This document shows positions 17,328-25,492 of a stretch of 64,000 nt of DNA, one piece after another. The translations under genes were made by a program, and so were the position numbers. Each line of letters opens with the position of its first letter. Position 1 is the first letter of the stretch. Below the pieces are notes generated by a model. The model was given only the letters and a program-made list of their open reading frames with translations. It searched no databases and had not been told where the DNA came from. Source of the DNA: Corallococcus caeni (GTDB lineage: Bacteria; Myxococcota; Myxococcia; Myxococcales; Myxococcaceae); assembly GCF_036245865.1 (NCBI RefSeq), contig NZ_BTTW01000001.1:1240001-1304000 (forward strand), written 5' to 3'.

Positions 17328-19166
17328 TCAGCCGACACCGCCGGACGGCACCGGCCCGGCCAGCCGCGACTCCACGAAGCGCCGGGTCGCGGTGAGCGCC
17401 GCGTCGATGCCGTCCGCGCGCGAGCCGCCACCCCAGGCCACCTCCGGAGAGCCGCCGCCCTTGCCGTCCACGCAGGGCGCCGCCTGGGCCATGAGCTGAC
17501 CCGCGTCCACGCCCCTGCCGCGGAGCGCCTCGCTCGCGGCCGTCACCAACACCACCTTGCCGCCGCGCGTGGCGGTGAGCACCACGCCCACGCTGCCCGC
17601 CGCCTGCCGCAGCGCCTCCACCAGCGCCTTGAGGTGCGGGGCCGGCGCCTCGCCCAGGTGCGCGACGACGAGCGACGTGTCGCCCCAGCGCGTCGCCTCC
17701 TGGAGCAACTGGCGGGCCTGGTCCTCGGGCGGCGCGCCCACGGGCGCCGCGGCCTGCACGGGCTTGCGGCGCGCCTCCTGCTCCAGCCGCGTCAGCCGCT
17801 CGCGCAGGGCCACCACGCGGGGCATGGGCTGCGGCCAGTTGTGCAGCGTCTGCGACAGCGGCGAGAGCGCCTGCAGCCGGGCCTCGCCCTCCAGCCGGGC
17901 CGCGGACTCCAGCGCCGCCTCCAGCGCGTCCACCTGCTCGCGCAGCGCCCGGGCCGCTTCGCGCGGCGTCTGGCCCGTGGGCGGCGTGAAGGGCAGCGTG
18001 AGCGGACCGAAGCCGACGGCCGCCTCCCCGTCGATCTTCTTCAGCATGGCGTTCGCGGCGGGCCGCACCCCGCCGTTGACGTAGCGCTGCAGCGTGCGCC
18101 ACGCGTACTGGCGGAAGCCCGACAGGTGCTTCACGTGGAAGGCGGACCACCGGGGCACCGGCTGGGAGCCGCGCAGGCTCTTGAACGGATCCGAGCCCGG
18201 CCCCAGCTCGATGGTGAGCCCCACCTCCAGCGCGTCCTGCATGAGCCGGTGCACGAGCCCGCGGTACAGCCCCAGCTCCTGCGGCAGCGCCAGGTCGTAG
18301 CCGAACATGGGGGACCAGACGACGTCCTGGCTGGTGTGGGTGGCGTAGAAGCCATCCACGCGTCCGTTCTTCACCGCGAGCTTGTACTGGAAGAGCCCCT
18401 CGCGCAGCGTCCACGCGAAGAGCTCCTCCGTGTAGTCCAGCGTGGAGTGGTACTTGTCCGCGTTGAGCGACCGGTACAGCTCCCGCAGCCGCGGCGCGCA
18501 GTCCGGCATCTCCCGCCCGTCCACGATGCGGTAGCCCGCGGCCTCCAGCAGCCGCCCGTCGCGGCGCCGGTTCTCCCGCACCTGCCGGCTGACATCCTGC
18601 GTGGGCAGCGTCATGCGCGTGTGCGCCGCGTACACGAAGCCGTAGTCCCGCGCGGCCAGCGTGTTGAGCAGGGGCGACGCGCTCGCGGGGTTGATGGCGG
18701 GGAACACGATGGCGTGTCCGGGGAACTGCTCCACCAGGAAGGCGGTGAGGCGCTCCACCTGCGCTTCATCGAGGCTCACGTGCAGGTTGCGCAGCACCAG
18801 CCAGTGGTCCACGTAGACGCACTTGTCGATGCGCGCCGCCTTCAACATCGCGCCCAGCGTCCGCATGGCCCCGCGCATCACCACCGCGCGCGCCGCGCCG
18901 TACGCCTCCGCCGTCACCGCCGCCACCGGCAGGCCGATGTAGCGCACCCACGTCGAGTGCAGCGGCGAGTTGTCGTACTCCGCCTCGTTGATGGCCAGCG
19001 GGATGCGCAGGTCGTCCATCGCCACCAGCCGCAGGGTGGTGCGGTCGCTGAGGAAGGGGGTGCTGCCGCGCTTCATCAGCGGGACGAAGTAGTCGCGTGC
19101 CAGCCGCGCTTGCGGCGTCTGGGGCCAGGAGCACGCGTCGACGGTGTCCGCGTCGTAGAGGGTCAT
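17328..19166 (-). CDS. GNAT/FemAB-like transferase fused to an AlaRS-type DHHA1 domain
   Basis: The protein has 612 residues. About residues 1-340 look like the BioF2/FemAB-like acetyltransferase superfamily: a basic VRENRRRDGRLLEAAGYRI helix, then a LYRSLNADKYHS...FAWTLREGLFQYKLAV strand-helix block and LGPGSDPFKSL. Residues of about 390-480 are a charged coiled coil. The last 120 residues match the C-terminal DHHA1 domain of alanyl-tRNA synthetase: GVVLTATRGGKVVLVTAAS, then GKGGGSPEVAWGGG at about 565-578 (AlaRS has GKGGGxPxxAQGGG). In AlaRS this part contacts the tRNA elbow. I infer a transferase that may use or bind a tRNA. The start lies 10 bases after the stop of the TlpA-like gene, so the two are probably co-transcribed. 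Confidence 0.75.
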   Translation of the reverse strand: MTLYDADTVDACSWPQTPQARLARDYFVPLMKRGSTPFLSDRTTLRLVAMDDLRIPLAINEAEYDNSPLHSTWVRYIGLPVAAVTAEAYGAARAVVMRGAMRTLGAMLKAARIDKCVYVDHWLVLRNLHVSLDEAQVERLTAFLVEQFPGHAIVFPAINPASASPLLNTLAARDYGFVYAAHTRMTLPTQDVSRQVRENRRRDGRLLEAAGYRIVDGREMPDCAPRLRELYRSLNADKYHSTLDYTEELFAWTLREGLFQYKLAVKNGRVDGFYATHTSQDVVWSPMFGYDLALPQELGLYRGLVHRLMQDALEVGLTIELGPGSDPFKSLRGSQPVPRWSAFHVKHLSGFRQYAWRTLQRYVNGGVRPAANAMLKKIDGEAAVGFGPLTLPFTPPTGQTPREAARALREQVDALEAALESAARLEGEARLQALSPLSQTLHNWPQPMPRVVALRERLTRLEQEARRKPVQAAAPVGAPPEDQARQLLQEATRWGDTSLVVAHLGEAPAPHLKALVEALRQAAGSVGVVLTATRGGKVVLVTAASEALRGRGVDAGQLMAQAAPCVDGKGGGSPEVAWGGGSRADGIDAALTATRRFVESRLAGPVPSGGVG

Positions 19167-19176
19167 GCCCTCCAGT

Positions 19177-19755
19177 CTAGCGCTTGAGGGCGCGCTCGAT
19201 GCGGCGGCGCAGGCCGTCCTCGGACAGCATGCCGCGCTGGGCGTCCATCACCTTGCCGTCGCGGTCCAGGAAGTAGAGCGTGGGCAGCGCGTTCACCTGG
19301 AAGGCCCGCGCCACGTTGTCGTCCGCGTACACGACGTACGGGCGCAGCTCCGGCTGGAAGCGCTGGAGGAAGTAGTCCACCTCCTGCGGCGCCGTCGGGC
19401 CGTCGTCCCGGCTGGCCGCCACGAACACGAGCCCCTGGGACTCGTACTCCTTGGCCAGCTTCACCAGGGAGGGCATCTCCTCGCGGCACGGCGGACACCA
19501 GGTCGCCCAGAAGTCGAGCATCACCACCCGGCCCTTCAGGTCCGACAGCGCCAGCTCGCCGCCCGCGTGCTTCGTCATCTGGAAGGACGGCGGCGACGCC
19601 CCGTCCGGCACCAGCCGCGCCCGCTGCGCCTCGCGCACGCCCATGAACGCCAGCGCGGCCAGCCCCAGCACCGCCACCACCGCCAGCGCCGTCTTCGCGC
19701 CATCCCCGCGCGCGCCCGGCGGCTTCGTCCCCTCGGTTCCAGCCTGCTGTGTCAT
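19177..19755 (-). CDS. TlpA-like membrane-anchored thioredoxin
   Basis: The protein has 192 residues. One N-terminal membrane segment (about residues 20-38, TALAVVAVLGLAALAFMGV) precedes a thioredoxin/AhpC-TSA-type fold with active site FWATWCPPCREEMPSL. The cis-Pro motif is ALPTLYFLDRDGK. Proteins of this form reduce or relay disulfides outside the cytoplasmic membrane, often for cytochrome c maturation or lipoprotein folding. ATG 19755 overlaps the TGA of the preceding CFI-box gene by four bases (ATGA), which indicates translational coupling. Confidence 0.9.
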   Translation of the reverse strand: MTQQAGTEGTKPPGARGDGAKTALAVVAVLGLAALAFMGVREAQRARLVPDGASPPSFQMTKHAGGELALSDLKGRVVMLDFWATWCPPCREEMPSLVKLAKEYESQGLVFVAASRDDGPTAPQEVDYFLQRFQPELRPYVVYADDNVARAFQVNALPTLYFLDRDGKVMDAQRGMLSEDGLRRRIERALKR

Positions 19756-20816
19756 TCGCGCTCCCTCCGTGTCAGGCGGCCGTGCACCCGCGTCAGGGCC
19801 CAGCGCACCCCGGCCTTCACCCGCGGCCGGCGCACCACCCACGCCGCCAGCGGAGGGCCCCAGTGATAGTACCCGTCGATGAACCCCTGGCCGAGCCGGC
19901 TCTTCCGGAGCACGTCGTCCCGGAACGCCCGGAAGGCCGTGAGCTCCGGCGCCCCCTCGCCAAAGGCCGCCGTCACCACGAAGCACGACGACGCGGGGCT
20001 CACCCACATCAGCTTCCCGTTGGTGAGGTTCACCACGGCCTTCAGCTCGCGCTGCTCCGTGTAGAGGAAGGCCAAAAGGTCGCGCCGGGCCGCCGGGAAC
20101 TCTTGCCCGCTCGCCTCCTCGAAGTCGATGCGCGTGGTGACGGCGCTGCCCACCTCGTCCACCGTGAAGCGGTAGCGCTTGGAGCTGCGCCGGTGCTCCA
20201 CCTCCAGCGCCCGCAGCTCCCCGAAGTAGGCCAGGAAGGGCACCCGGCACGCCGGGCAGACGAAGCGGTGGTAGGCGTGCGTCGGGATGAAGGCGTAGTC
20301 CCCCATGCGCTTGCAGCCCGTGTTGGGGCAGACGAGCTTCACGGTCGCCTGGGGCGCGTTGCGCGGGTCGTAGCGGGACTGGCCGCTGCCCTTGTCGAAC
20401 ACCGGCGGCGGCCGCGACGGCTGGCCCACCATCTGCCGGGTGGGGTGCGCGGCCCGCTCCAATTCCTGGGCCCGGCGCCACGCCAGCTCCGCCGCCTCCA
20501 GCCGGCCGTCCGCGGTGTGCACCAGCGCCTCCGCGTGCGCGCGCAGGGCCGCCACCAGCCGGTCCACCAGCGGCGACACCGCCGGCTCCCGGGCCACCGC
20601 GAAGGCCTCCGCCAGCACCCGCTCCATCTCCGGCAAGAGCGCCTGGGCCGCCTTGCGCGACGGGTCCTCCGCGCGCCGGTACACCGGGGGCTCCGGCAGT
20701 TTCGCGAACAAGGCCGAGGCCTGGGCCCGCACGCGCTCCAGCGCGGCGTCCCCCCGCCCCACGTCCAATCCCGCCGCCCGCGTCTGGGCGGCCCTGATGA
20801 GTTCTTCGGGCTGCAA
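19752..20816 (-). CDS. Zinc-ribbon protein with CFI-box C-terminal domain
   Basis: The protein has 354 residues. An N-terminal helical, Ala/Arg-rich half leads to a four-cysteine zinc site (CPNTGC, then CPAC about 25 residues later). The C-terminus reads CFVVTAAFGEGAPEL, then FRAFRDDVL, then GYYHWGPPLAAWV, the layout of the CFI-box-CTERM domain (CFIATAAYG...LRxFRD...YYxxSPxxA) seen in many delta-proteobacterial proteins; its function is not known to me. The longest frame starts at a TTG with no good ribosome site, so the N-terminus is uncertain and GTG near 20758 is possible. It is the first gene of an operon with the TlpA-like and GNAT-DHHA1 genes. Confidence 0.75.
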   Translation of the reverse strand: MQPEELIRAAQTRAAGLDVGRGDAALERVRAQASALFAKLPEPPVYRRAEDPSRKAAQALLPEMERVLAEAFAVAREPAVSPLVDRLVAALRAHAEALVHTADGRLEAAELAWRRAQELERAAHPTRQMVGQPSRPPPVFDKGSGQSRYDPRNAPQATVKLVCPNTGCKRMGDYAFIPTHAYHRFVCPACRVPFLAYFGELRALEVEHRRSSKRYRFTVDEVGSAVTTRIDFEEASGQEFPAARRDLLAFLYTEQRELKAVVNLTNGKLMWVSPASSCFVVTAAFGEGAPELTAFRAFRDDVLRKSRLGQGFIDGYYHWGPPLAAWVVRRPRVKAGVRWALTRVHGRLTRRERE

Positions 20817-20929
20817 GCCCGTGGACCTTAAGGGCCCCCAGGCCCCCTGTCAGCGACTCCCGAACCCCCTGTCAGGAAACTCGCCATGCGTCCGGGGTCG
20901 ATGTAAGACGACGTAGGAGGATGTGAATC

Positions 20930-21217
20930 ATGGGCGTGTTGAAGTTCCTGGTCTGGACGACCTGCGCGGTGGGACTCGGCGTCTTCCTGGCGCGGGGCAA
21001 CGTGGACGGCCGTTCGCCGCTGGAGCACATGGAGCGCACCTGGAAGCGCACGGTGAGCCCCTCCACGATGGACAAGGTGAAGGGCAGCGTGGAGGGCGCG
21101 CTGGAGGACGCGAAGGGTGCGGTGTCCCAGAAGTCCGCCAACGCCTCGGGCCCGCGCGAGCGCATCACCGCCGAGGACCGGGCGGCCATCGACAACATCA
21201 TCGCCAAGAAGAAGTAG
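20930..21217 (+). CDS. Small single-membrane-segment protein of unknown function
   Basis: The protein has 95 residues. The start is well supported by AGGAGG at 20915-20920, nine bases before ATG. One hydrophobic segment (about residues 4-20, LKFLVWTTCAVGLGVFL) is followed by an Arg/Lys-rich amphipathic part and a Lys-rich end (IDNIIAKKK). The body has a VKGSVEGALEDAKGAVSQK stretch, recalling the helical repeats of late-embryogenesis or CsbD-type stress proteins; this resemblance is weak. It is divergent from the CFI-box operon. Confidence 0.75.
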   Translation: MGVLKFLVWTTCAVGLGVFLARGNVDGRSPLEHMERTWKRTVSPSTMDKVKGSVEGALEDAKGAVSQKSANASGPRERITAEDRAAIDNIIAKKK

Positions 21218-21333
21218 GCGTCGTCGCGCCACGGGGCCGGTTGCTGATCGCAAGACTCCCCCTTCCGCCCGCCCTGCCCCGTGCCTAGGTTGCGCCGGGG
21301 CGTTGGGTTGGACGGTGGTGGAGAGGCGGGCCC

Positions 21334-22569
21334 ATGGGTTGGACGCAGGTCGGGGGCGTCATCAGGGTGGCGGTGCTGGCGTGCGCGCTGGGAGCAGCAG
21401 GCAGCGCCGCGGCACGGACACCCGACAAGCTTTGGCTGGAGGCGCGCAACCGCGCCGTCTCCCGGCAGCATTCCAACATCAGCGACGTGGCCCGCAAGGC
21501 CATGCCGGCCGTGGTGTCCATCACCACGCGCCAGGACAGCGCGGACGTGGCCCCCGGCGAGGAGCCCCAGCGCGGCATCGGCTCCGGGTTCATCATCCAT
21601 CCGGACGGCTACATCCTCACCAGCGCGCACGTGGTGGACGGGGCGTCGGAGGTCTCCATCTCCATCCGCAGCGCGAACGGCTACGTGGAGGAGTTCCCCG
21701 CCACGGTGGTGGGCGAGGACGAGCGCACGGACTGCGCGCTCCTCAAGGTGGACGCGCCCCGGAAGCTGCCGGTGCTGAAGCTGGCGTCCGCGTCCCACGT
21801 GGGCATCGCGGACTGGGTGGTCGTCATCGGCAACCCGTTCGGGCTGGCGCACTCCGTGACGGTGGGCGTGGTCAGCTACCTGGGCCGCACGGACGTGACG
21901 CCCAATGGCCGCGACGGCGACTTCGACTACGTGCAGATCGACGCCTCCATCAACCCGGGCAACTCCGGCGGGCCGGTGCTGGACCTGCACGGCGACGTGG
22001 TGGCGGTGGCCAACGCCGTCAACGTGTCCGGCCAGGGCATCGGGTTCGCCATCCCCATCGACATCGCGAAGACGGTGATTCCGCAGCTCAAGACGCACGG
22101 GCGCATGCGCCGGGGGTGGATGGGCATCAGCGTGCAGGACTTCTCCCCGGAGGTGGCGCAGGCGTTCAACCTGAACCCGCGCGGCCGGGGCGTGGTGGTG
22201 ACGGACGTGGTGGATGACGGCCCCGCGGACCGCGCCGGCCTGCGGACGGGCGACATCATCCTGAACATGGACCGCCTGTCCGTGGAGCGGGCGCACACCC
22301 TGCGCTGGCAGGTGGCCGCGCGCGGCGTGGGCCAGCACATCCGGCTCAACCTGCGCCGGCTGGGCCGCCCCATGACGGTGAAGGTGAAGCTGGAGGACCT
22401 GCCCCTGGTGGAGGCCCCGCCCGCCACCCTGGCGTCGGGGAGCACGCCGAGCGAGCACGCCGCCGGGGCCCGCTCCGTCCTGGAGGAGCTGCTGTCCCCC
22501 GTGCCGCGCACCCAGTCCGGCCGGTCCGGCGGCATTCCCAAGGCCGAGGACGGCCTGGCCGCCCCCTGA
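21334..22569 (+). CDS. HtrA/DegP-type periplasmic serine protease with one PDZ domain
   Basis: The protein has 411 residues. A signal peptide (about residues 1-27) precedes a trypsin-like domain with the complete triad: His99 in TSAHVV, Asp133 in ERTDCALLKV and Ser211 in NPGNSGGPV. A single PDZ domain follows (about residues 255-345, WMGISVQDF...GDIILNMDRL). The C-terminal 60 residues are Pro/Ser-rich and probably disordered. With one PDZ it resembles DegS/HtrA-type quality-control proteases. A GC hairpin follows at 22575-22591. Confidence 0.93.
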   Translation: MGWTQVGGVIRVAVLACALGAAGSAAARTPDKLWLEARNRAVSRQHSNISDVARKAMPAVVSITTRQDSADVAPGEEPQRGIGSGFIIHPDGYILTSAHVVDGASEVSISIRSANGYVEEFPATVVGEDERTDCALLKVDAPRKLPVLKLASASHVGIADWVVVIGNPFGLAHSVTVGVVSYLGRTDVTPNGRDGDFDYVQIDASINPGNSGGPVLDLHGDVVAVANAVNVSGQGIGFAIPIDIAKTVIPQLKTHGRMRRGWMGISVQDFSPEVAQAFNLNPRGRGVVVTDVVDDGPADRAGLRTGDIILNMDRLSVERAHTLRWQVAARGVGQHIRLNLRRLGRPMTVKVKLEDLPLVEAPPATLASGSTPSEHAAGARSVLEELLSPVPRTQSGRSGGIPKAEDGLAAP

Positions 22570-22574
22570 CGGAC

Positions 22575-22591
22575 GGGGCCTCCGGGGCCCC
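22575..22591 (+). terminator. Hairpin after the HtrA-like gene
   Basis: A 6-bp stem GGGGCC/GGCCCC with a 5-nt loop lies 6 bases past the stop. No U-run follows. Confidence 0.45.
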
Positions 22592-22720
22592 GCCGGGCCT
22601 CCAGGCTCCTTGCGTTCCGCGAAACCCGGCGATACACCGTCCGCCTTCACATCGTGGCGGATCCACCCACAGGTGGCGCCGCGGGTCTTCCAAGCATCGA
22701 TTCGCAGGAGAGTCCGTACC

Positions 22721-22990
22721 ATGGCCGAGGCCACCCAGACGACGAAGCTCACCCATTGGCCGCGCACCGCCAAGGGCAGCGGCAAGAAGGCGTGCACCGT
22801 GGAGGGCTGCAAGCGCCCCTACCGCGCGAAGAGCTACTGCTTCTTCCACTTCAAGAAGTGGCGCCAGGGCGACCTGCCCCACTCGCGCTACCGCGTGTGC
22901 TCCAAGCCGGAGTGCCGCATCAAGACGATGAAGGCCGGCCTGTGCGAGAAGCACTACGCCGAGACCTACAAGAAGGACGCGGCGGCTTAA
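22721..22990 (+). CDS. Small basic protein with two Cys/His zinc-binding motifs
   Basis: The protein has 89 residues and is rich in Lys and Arg. Two similar metal-binding units are seen: CTVEGCKRPYRAKSYCFFH (about residues 22-40) and CSKPECRIKTMKAGLCEKHY (about 59-78). Each has CxxxxC, then Cys-x-x-His. I infer a duplicated zinc knuckle that may bind nucleic acid. I do not recognise the family. AGGAG at 22706-22710 lies ten bases before ATG 22721; the reading frame is open further upstream without a ribosome site. Confidence 0.8.
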   Translation: MAEATQTTKLTHWPRTAKGSGKKACTVEGCKRPYRAKSYCFFHFKKWRQGDLPHSRYRVCSKPECRIKTMKAGLCEKHYAETYKKDAAA

Positions 22991-23027
22991 GTCGCCCCGG
23001 CTGTTCCGTGTGGCGCCGGCCCCCCGC

Positions 23028-23768
23028 CTACCCGCGGGAGGTCCCCGGCGCCACCGCGCGGCCCAGATGCTTGAAGGCGTTGAGCCACAGCTCCGCCTCC
23101 CGCTGGGTCAGCCGCGCACGCATCAACGTCCGCTCCAGCTCATGCAGCACGTGCTGCGGCGCCTCCGGGTTGAGGAAGTCCGCCGCTAGCATCGCCGCGC
23201 GCATGCGCCCGCTCAGCGCGTTGAGCGTCCCCAGCCGCGCGCCGGCCTCCTCCTCTTGAGGGAGCACGGGCGCCTCCGTCAGCCCCTGCCGGTGGCAGAG
23301 GTACAGGAGCACCGCGGAGGACTGCGCCAGGTTCATGGACGGCTGCACGTCCTCCGTGGGGATGACGAGCAGGTCCTGGCAGTGGGTGAGGTCCTCGTCG
23401 GACAGCCCGCGCTGCTCACCGCCGAACAGGAGCGCCACCCGCCCCCGCCTGCTCTCCTCCGCCAGCCGGCGCGCCGCGTCCTCCGGCGTCAGCGGGGCGC
23501 GCTTCTCCACCTGGGTGCGCGACGTGGTGCCCACCACGTACACGCAGTCCTCCAGGGCCTCCGCCAGGGTCGGGGCGACCCGCATGCCGGAAAGGATGTG
23601 GCCGCTCTTCACGGCCATCCGCTCCGCCAGGCTGAAGTCCCGGACGATGGGCTCCGACAGGACGAGGCGTTCAAAACCGAAGTTCGCCATGACCCGGCAG
23701 ACCGCACCCAGGTTGTCGGGTGAACGGGTCTGATGAAGGACGACAGTCAGCTCCGCACCTGGACGCAT
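23028..23768 (-). CDS. SPOUT-type RNA 2'-O-methyltransferase (TrmH/TrmJ family)
   Basis: The protein has 246 residues. SPOUT motifs are all present: SPDNLGAVCRVMANFGF near the N-terminus (motif 1), LLFGGEQRGLSDEDL (motif 2, about residues 110-125) and PSMNLAQSSAVLLY (motif 3, about 142-155). The C-terminal helical extension of about 80 residues is as in TrmJ, which methylates position 32 of tRNAs. The family may also act on rRNA, so the exact substrate is inferred. It is divergent from the following lipoprotein gene with only 51 bases between them. Confidence 0.85.
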   Translation of the reverse strand: MRPGAELTVVLHQTRSPDNLGAVCRVMANFGFERLVLSEPIVRDFSLAERMAVKSGHILSGMRVAPTLAEALEDCVYVVGTTSRTQVEKRAPLTPEDAARRLAEESRRGRVALLFGGEQRGLSDEDLTHCQDLLVIPTEDVQPSMNLAQSSAVLLYLCHRQGLTEAPVLPQEEEAGARLGTLNALSGRMRAAMLAADFLNPEAPQHVLHELERTLMRARLTQREAELWLNAFKHLGRAVAPGTSRG

Positions 23769-23806
23769 GCCCCGGAGTTTAGCTGGTGGTGCGTCCGCGT
23801 GATCGG

Positions 23807-23812
23807 TATATT
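23807..23812 (+). promoter_or_regulatory. Possible -10 box for a leaderless mRNA
   Basis: TATATT stands out in GC-rich DNA and ends 7 bases before the lipoprotein ATG at 23820, with no Shine-Dalgarno sequence between. A transcription start at or near the ATG is inferred. No good -35 is visible. Confidence 0.35.
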
Positions 23813-23819
23813 CCCGGTG

Positions 23820-24410
23820 ATGCGTCGCTGGGTCCCTGGCTTGCTTCTGTCGCTGTCGCTCCTCACCACCGCGTGCGGTGGCGCGGGCACGCCCGTGCGT
23901 CCGTCGCTCACGGCGCGGCAGGCGTTGAGCAGCTCGCCGGAGGTCGTGGAGTTCGAGTCCCCGGCCGTCCGCCTGGAGCTCTTCCGGGACATCGCCCGCC
24001 AGTCGGAGCAGGAAGCCGGGCAGTCCGCGCAGGGCGTGGCCCTCTTCCCCATCATCCAGGGCAACGAGTTCGTCGCGGCGCCGGGCTTCGAGTCCCGCGC
24101 GGACCTGCTCCAGCCGCCGGACGCGGGCAGCGGCCTCCAGTTCGTCTTCGACGCGCGGACGGGCGACCGTTGGCCGGAGGACCGGCGGGAGAGCCTGCAG
24201 GGCCTGTCGGAGCGCGAGGCCGCGGAGCTGGTGGCGCGCACGCTACTGGCCCTCTGGGACATCCAGCCGGAGGGCGCGGTGCAGGTGGACCGGGCCGCGG
24301 GCGCGCCGTATGCGGTCGCCTACGTGGACGGCATCCTGCGGATCAACCCGGCGTTCCTCTATCTGGCATCCGCCTACGGTCCTGCTTCCATGGCGGCGGG
24401 CCTCCAGTAG
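23820..24410 (+). CDS. Predicted lipoprotein of unknown function
   Basis: The protein has 196 residues. The signal peptide MRRWVPGLLLSLSLLTTACG has a clear lipobox (LTTAC). The mature part has no motif that I recognise; it contains VVEFESPAVRLELFRDIA and a VALFPIIQGNEF stretch, and it is mostly alpha/beta and acidic. I chose ATG 23820 because it begins directly at the signal peptide; the frame is open upstream but overlaps the divergent methyltransferase gene. Confidence 0.8.
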   Translation: MRRWVPGLLLSLSLLTTACGGAGTPVRPSLTARQALSSSPEVVEFESPAVRLELFRDIARQSEQEAGQSAQGVALFPIIQGNEFVAAPGFESRADLLQPPDAGSGLQFVFDARTGDRWPEDRRESLQGLSEREAAELVARTLLALWDIQPEGAVQVDRAAGAPYAVAYVDGILRINPAFLYLASAYGPASMAAGLQ

Positions 24411-24489
24411 AGTCGCGCGCCTCATGAGCTGGCCCCGCTCCCCCGCCCCTTCCCGGCGGTGAGTGGCCGGGCCACGAGGCGCCTCCGAC

Positions 24490-25446
24490 GTGAACACCTC
24501 CGCCCTCCACGCGCAACTCACCCACACGCTTCGCCAGACGGACCTGCCGTCGCTCGGCACGCCCTACAAGGGCAAGGTCCGTGACACGTACCGCAAGGGC
24601 GACACGCTCATCCTCGTGACGAGCGACCGCCTCTCCGCGTTCGACCACGTGCTCACCACCATCCCCTTCAAGGGCGAGGTGCTGAACCGCCTGGCGGCCT
24701 TCTGGTTCGACCGCACGAAGCACATCGTCCCCAACCACGTCCTGGACGTGCCCGACGCGAACGTCACCGTGGCGCGCGCCTGCCAGCCCTACTCCGTGGA
24801 GGTCGTCGTGCGCGGCTACCTCACGGGCAGCCTGTGGCGCGACTACGAGAAGGGCACGCACACCGCCTACGGCGTCCCCTTCGCCGAAGGGCTGCGCAAG
24901 GACAGCGCGTTCGAATCCCCCATCCTCACGCCGTCCACCAAGGCCGAGTACGGCAAGCACGACGAGCCCATCTCCGAGGCGGAAATCCTGTCGCGCGGGC
25001 TGGCCACGCCGCGTGACTGGGCCCGCATCACGGAGGCCGCCCGGGGGCTGTTCCTGGAGGGCCAGAAGTGGGCGCGCACGCGCGGCCTCATCCTGGTGGA
25101 TACGAAGTACGAGTTCGGGAAGGTGGGCGACGAGCTCTTCGTCATCGACGAGATGCACACCCCGGACTCCAGCCGCTACTGGGTGGCGGACGAGTACGAG
25201 GCGCGCTTCGCGAAGGGCGAGGACCAGAAGATGTTGGACAAGGAGAACATCCGCCAGTGGCTCATCCGCGAGCGGAACTTCTCCGGCCACGGCGCGCTGC
25301 CCGCCATCCCGGACGACGTGCGCGTGGACCTGGCCACCAAGTACGTGGCCGCCTACGAGCGCATCACCGGCACGTCGCTCGCGCTGACGCCCGGCGACGT
25401 GCACTCGCGCATCGAGGGGAACCTGCGGGCGAAGGGCTACCTCTAG
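24490..25446 (+). CDS. purC: Phosphoribosylaminoimidazole-succinocarboxamide synthase (SAICAR synthetase)
   Basis: The protein has about 318 residues. It joins aspartate to CAIR with ATP in purine synthesis. Family landmarks are GKVRDTY (ATP-binding loop), TSDRLSAFDHVL, VVVRGYLTGSLWRDY and LIDTKYEF-type (ILVDTKYEFG) with DEMHTPDSSRYW near the end of the catalytic core. The longer form with C-terminal RERNFSGHG...IPDDVRVDLATKYV is the larger bacterial/eukaryotic-like PurC type. The likely start is GTG 24490; GTG 24463 would add nine residues. It is convergent with purB, so two purine genes sit tail to tail. Confidence 0.93.
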   Translation: MNTSALHAQLTHTLRQTDLPSLGTPYKGKVRDTYRKGDTLILVTSDRLSAFDHVLTTIPFKGEVLNRLAAFWFDRTKHIVPNHVLDVPDANVTVARACQPYSVEVVVRGYLTGSLWRDYEKGTHTAYGVPFAEGLRKDSAFESPILTPSTKAEYGKHDEPISEAEILSRGLATPRDWARITEAARGLFLEGQKWARTRGLILVDTKYEFGKVGDELFVIDEMHTPDSSRYWVADEYEARFAKGEDQKMLDKENIRQWLIRERNFSGHGALPAIPDDVRVDLATKYVAAYERITGTSLALTPGDVHSRIEGNLRAKGYL

Positions 25447-25463
25447 CCCCCTCGCCCGTCTGA

Positions 25464-25492
25464 GGCCGCGCGGCTTTTCAGCTGGCGCGGCC
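25464..25492. terminator. Hairpin shared by purC and purB ends
   Basis: GGCCGCGC (25464-25471) pairs with GCGCGGCC (25485-25492) across a 13-nt loop that contains CTTTTC. It lies between the convergent stops and overlaps the last codons of purB. Confidence 0.45.

Noticed and set aside
17328-17700. A broken alaS gene
   Set aside because: Only the DHHA1 end is present, in a long intact frame with a different N-terminal fold. There is no synthetase core or editing domain, so it is a fusion and not a remnant.
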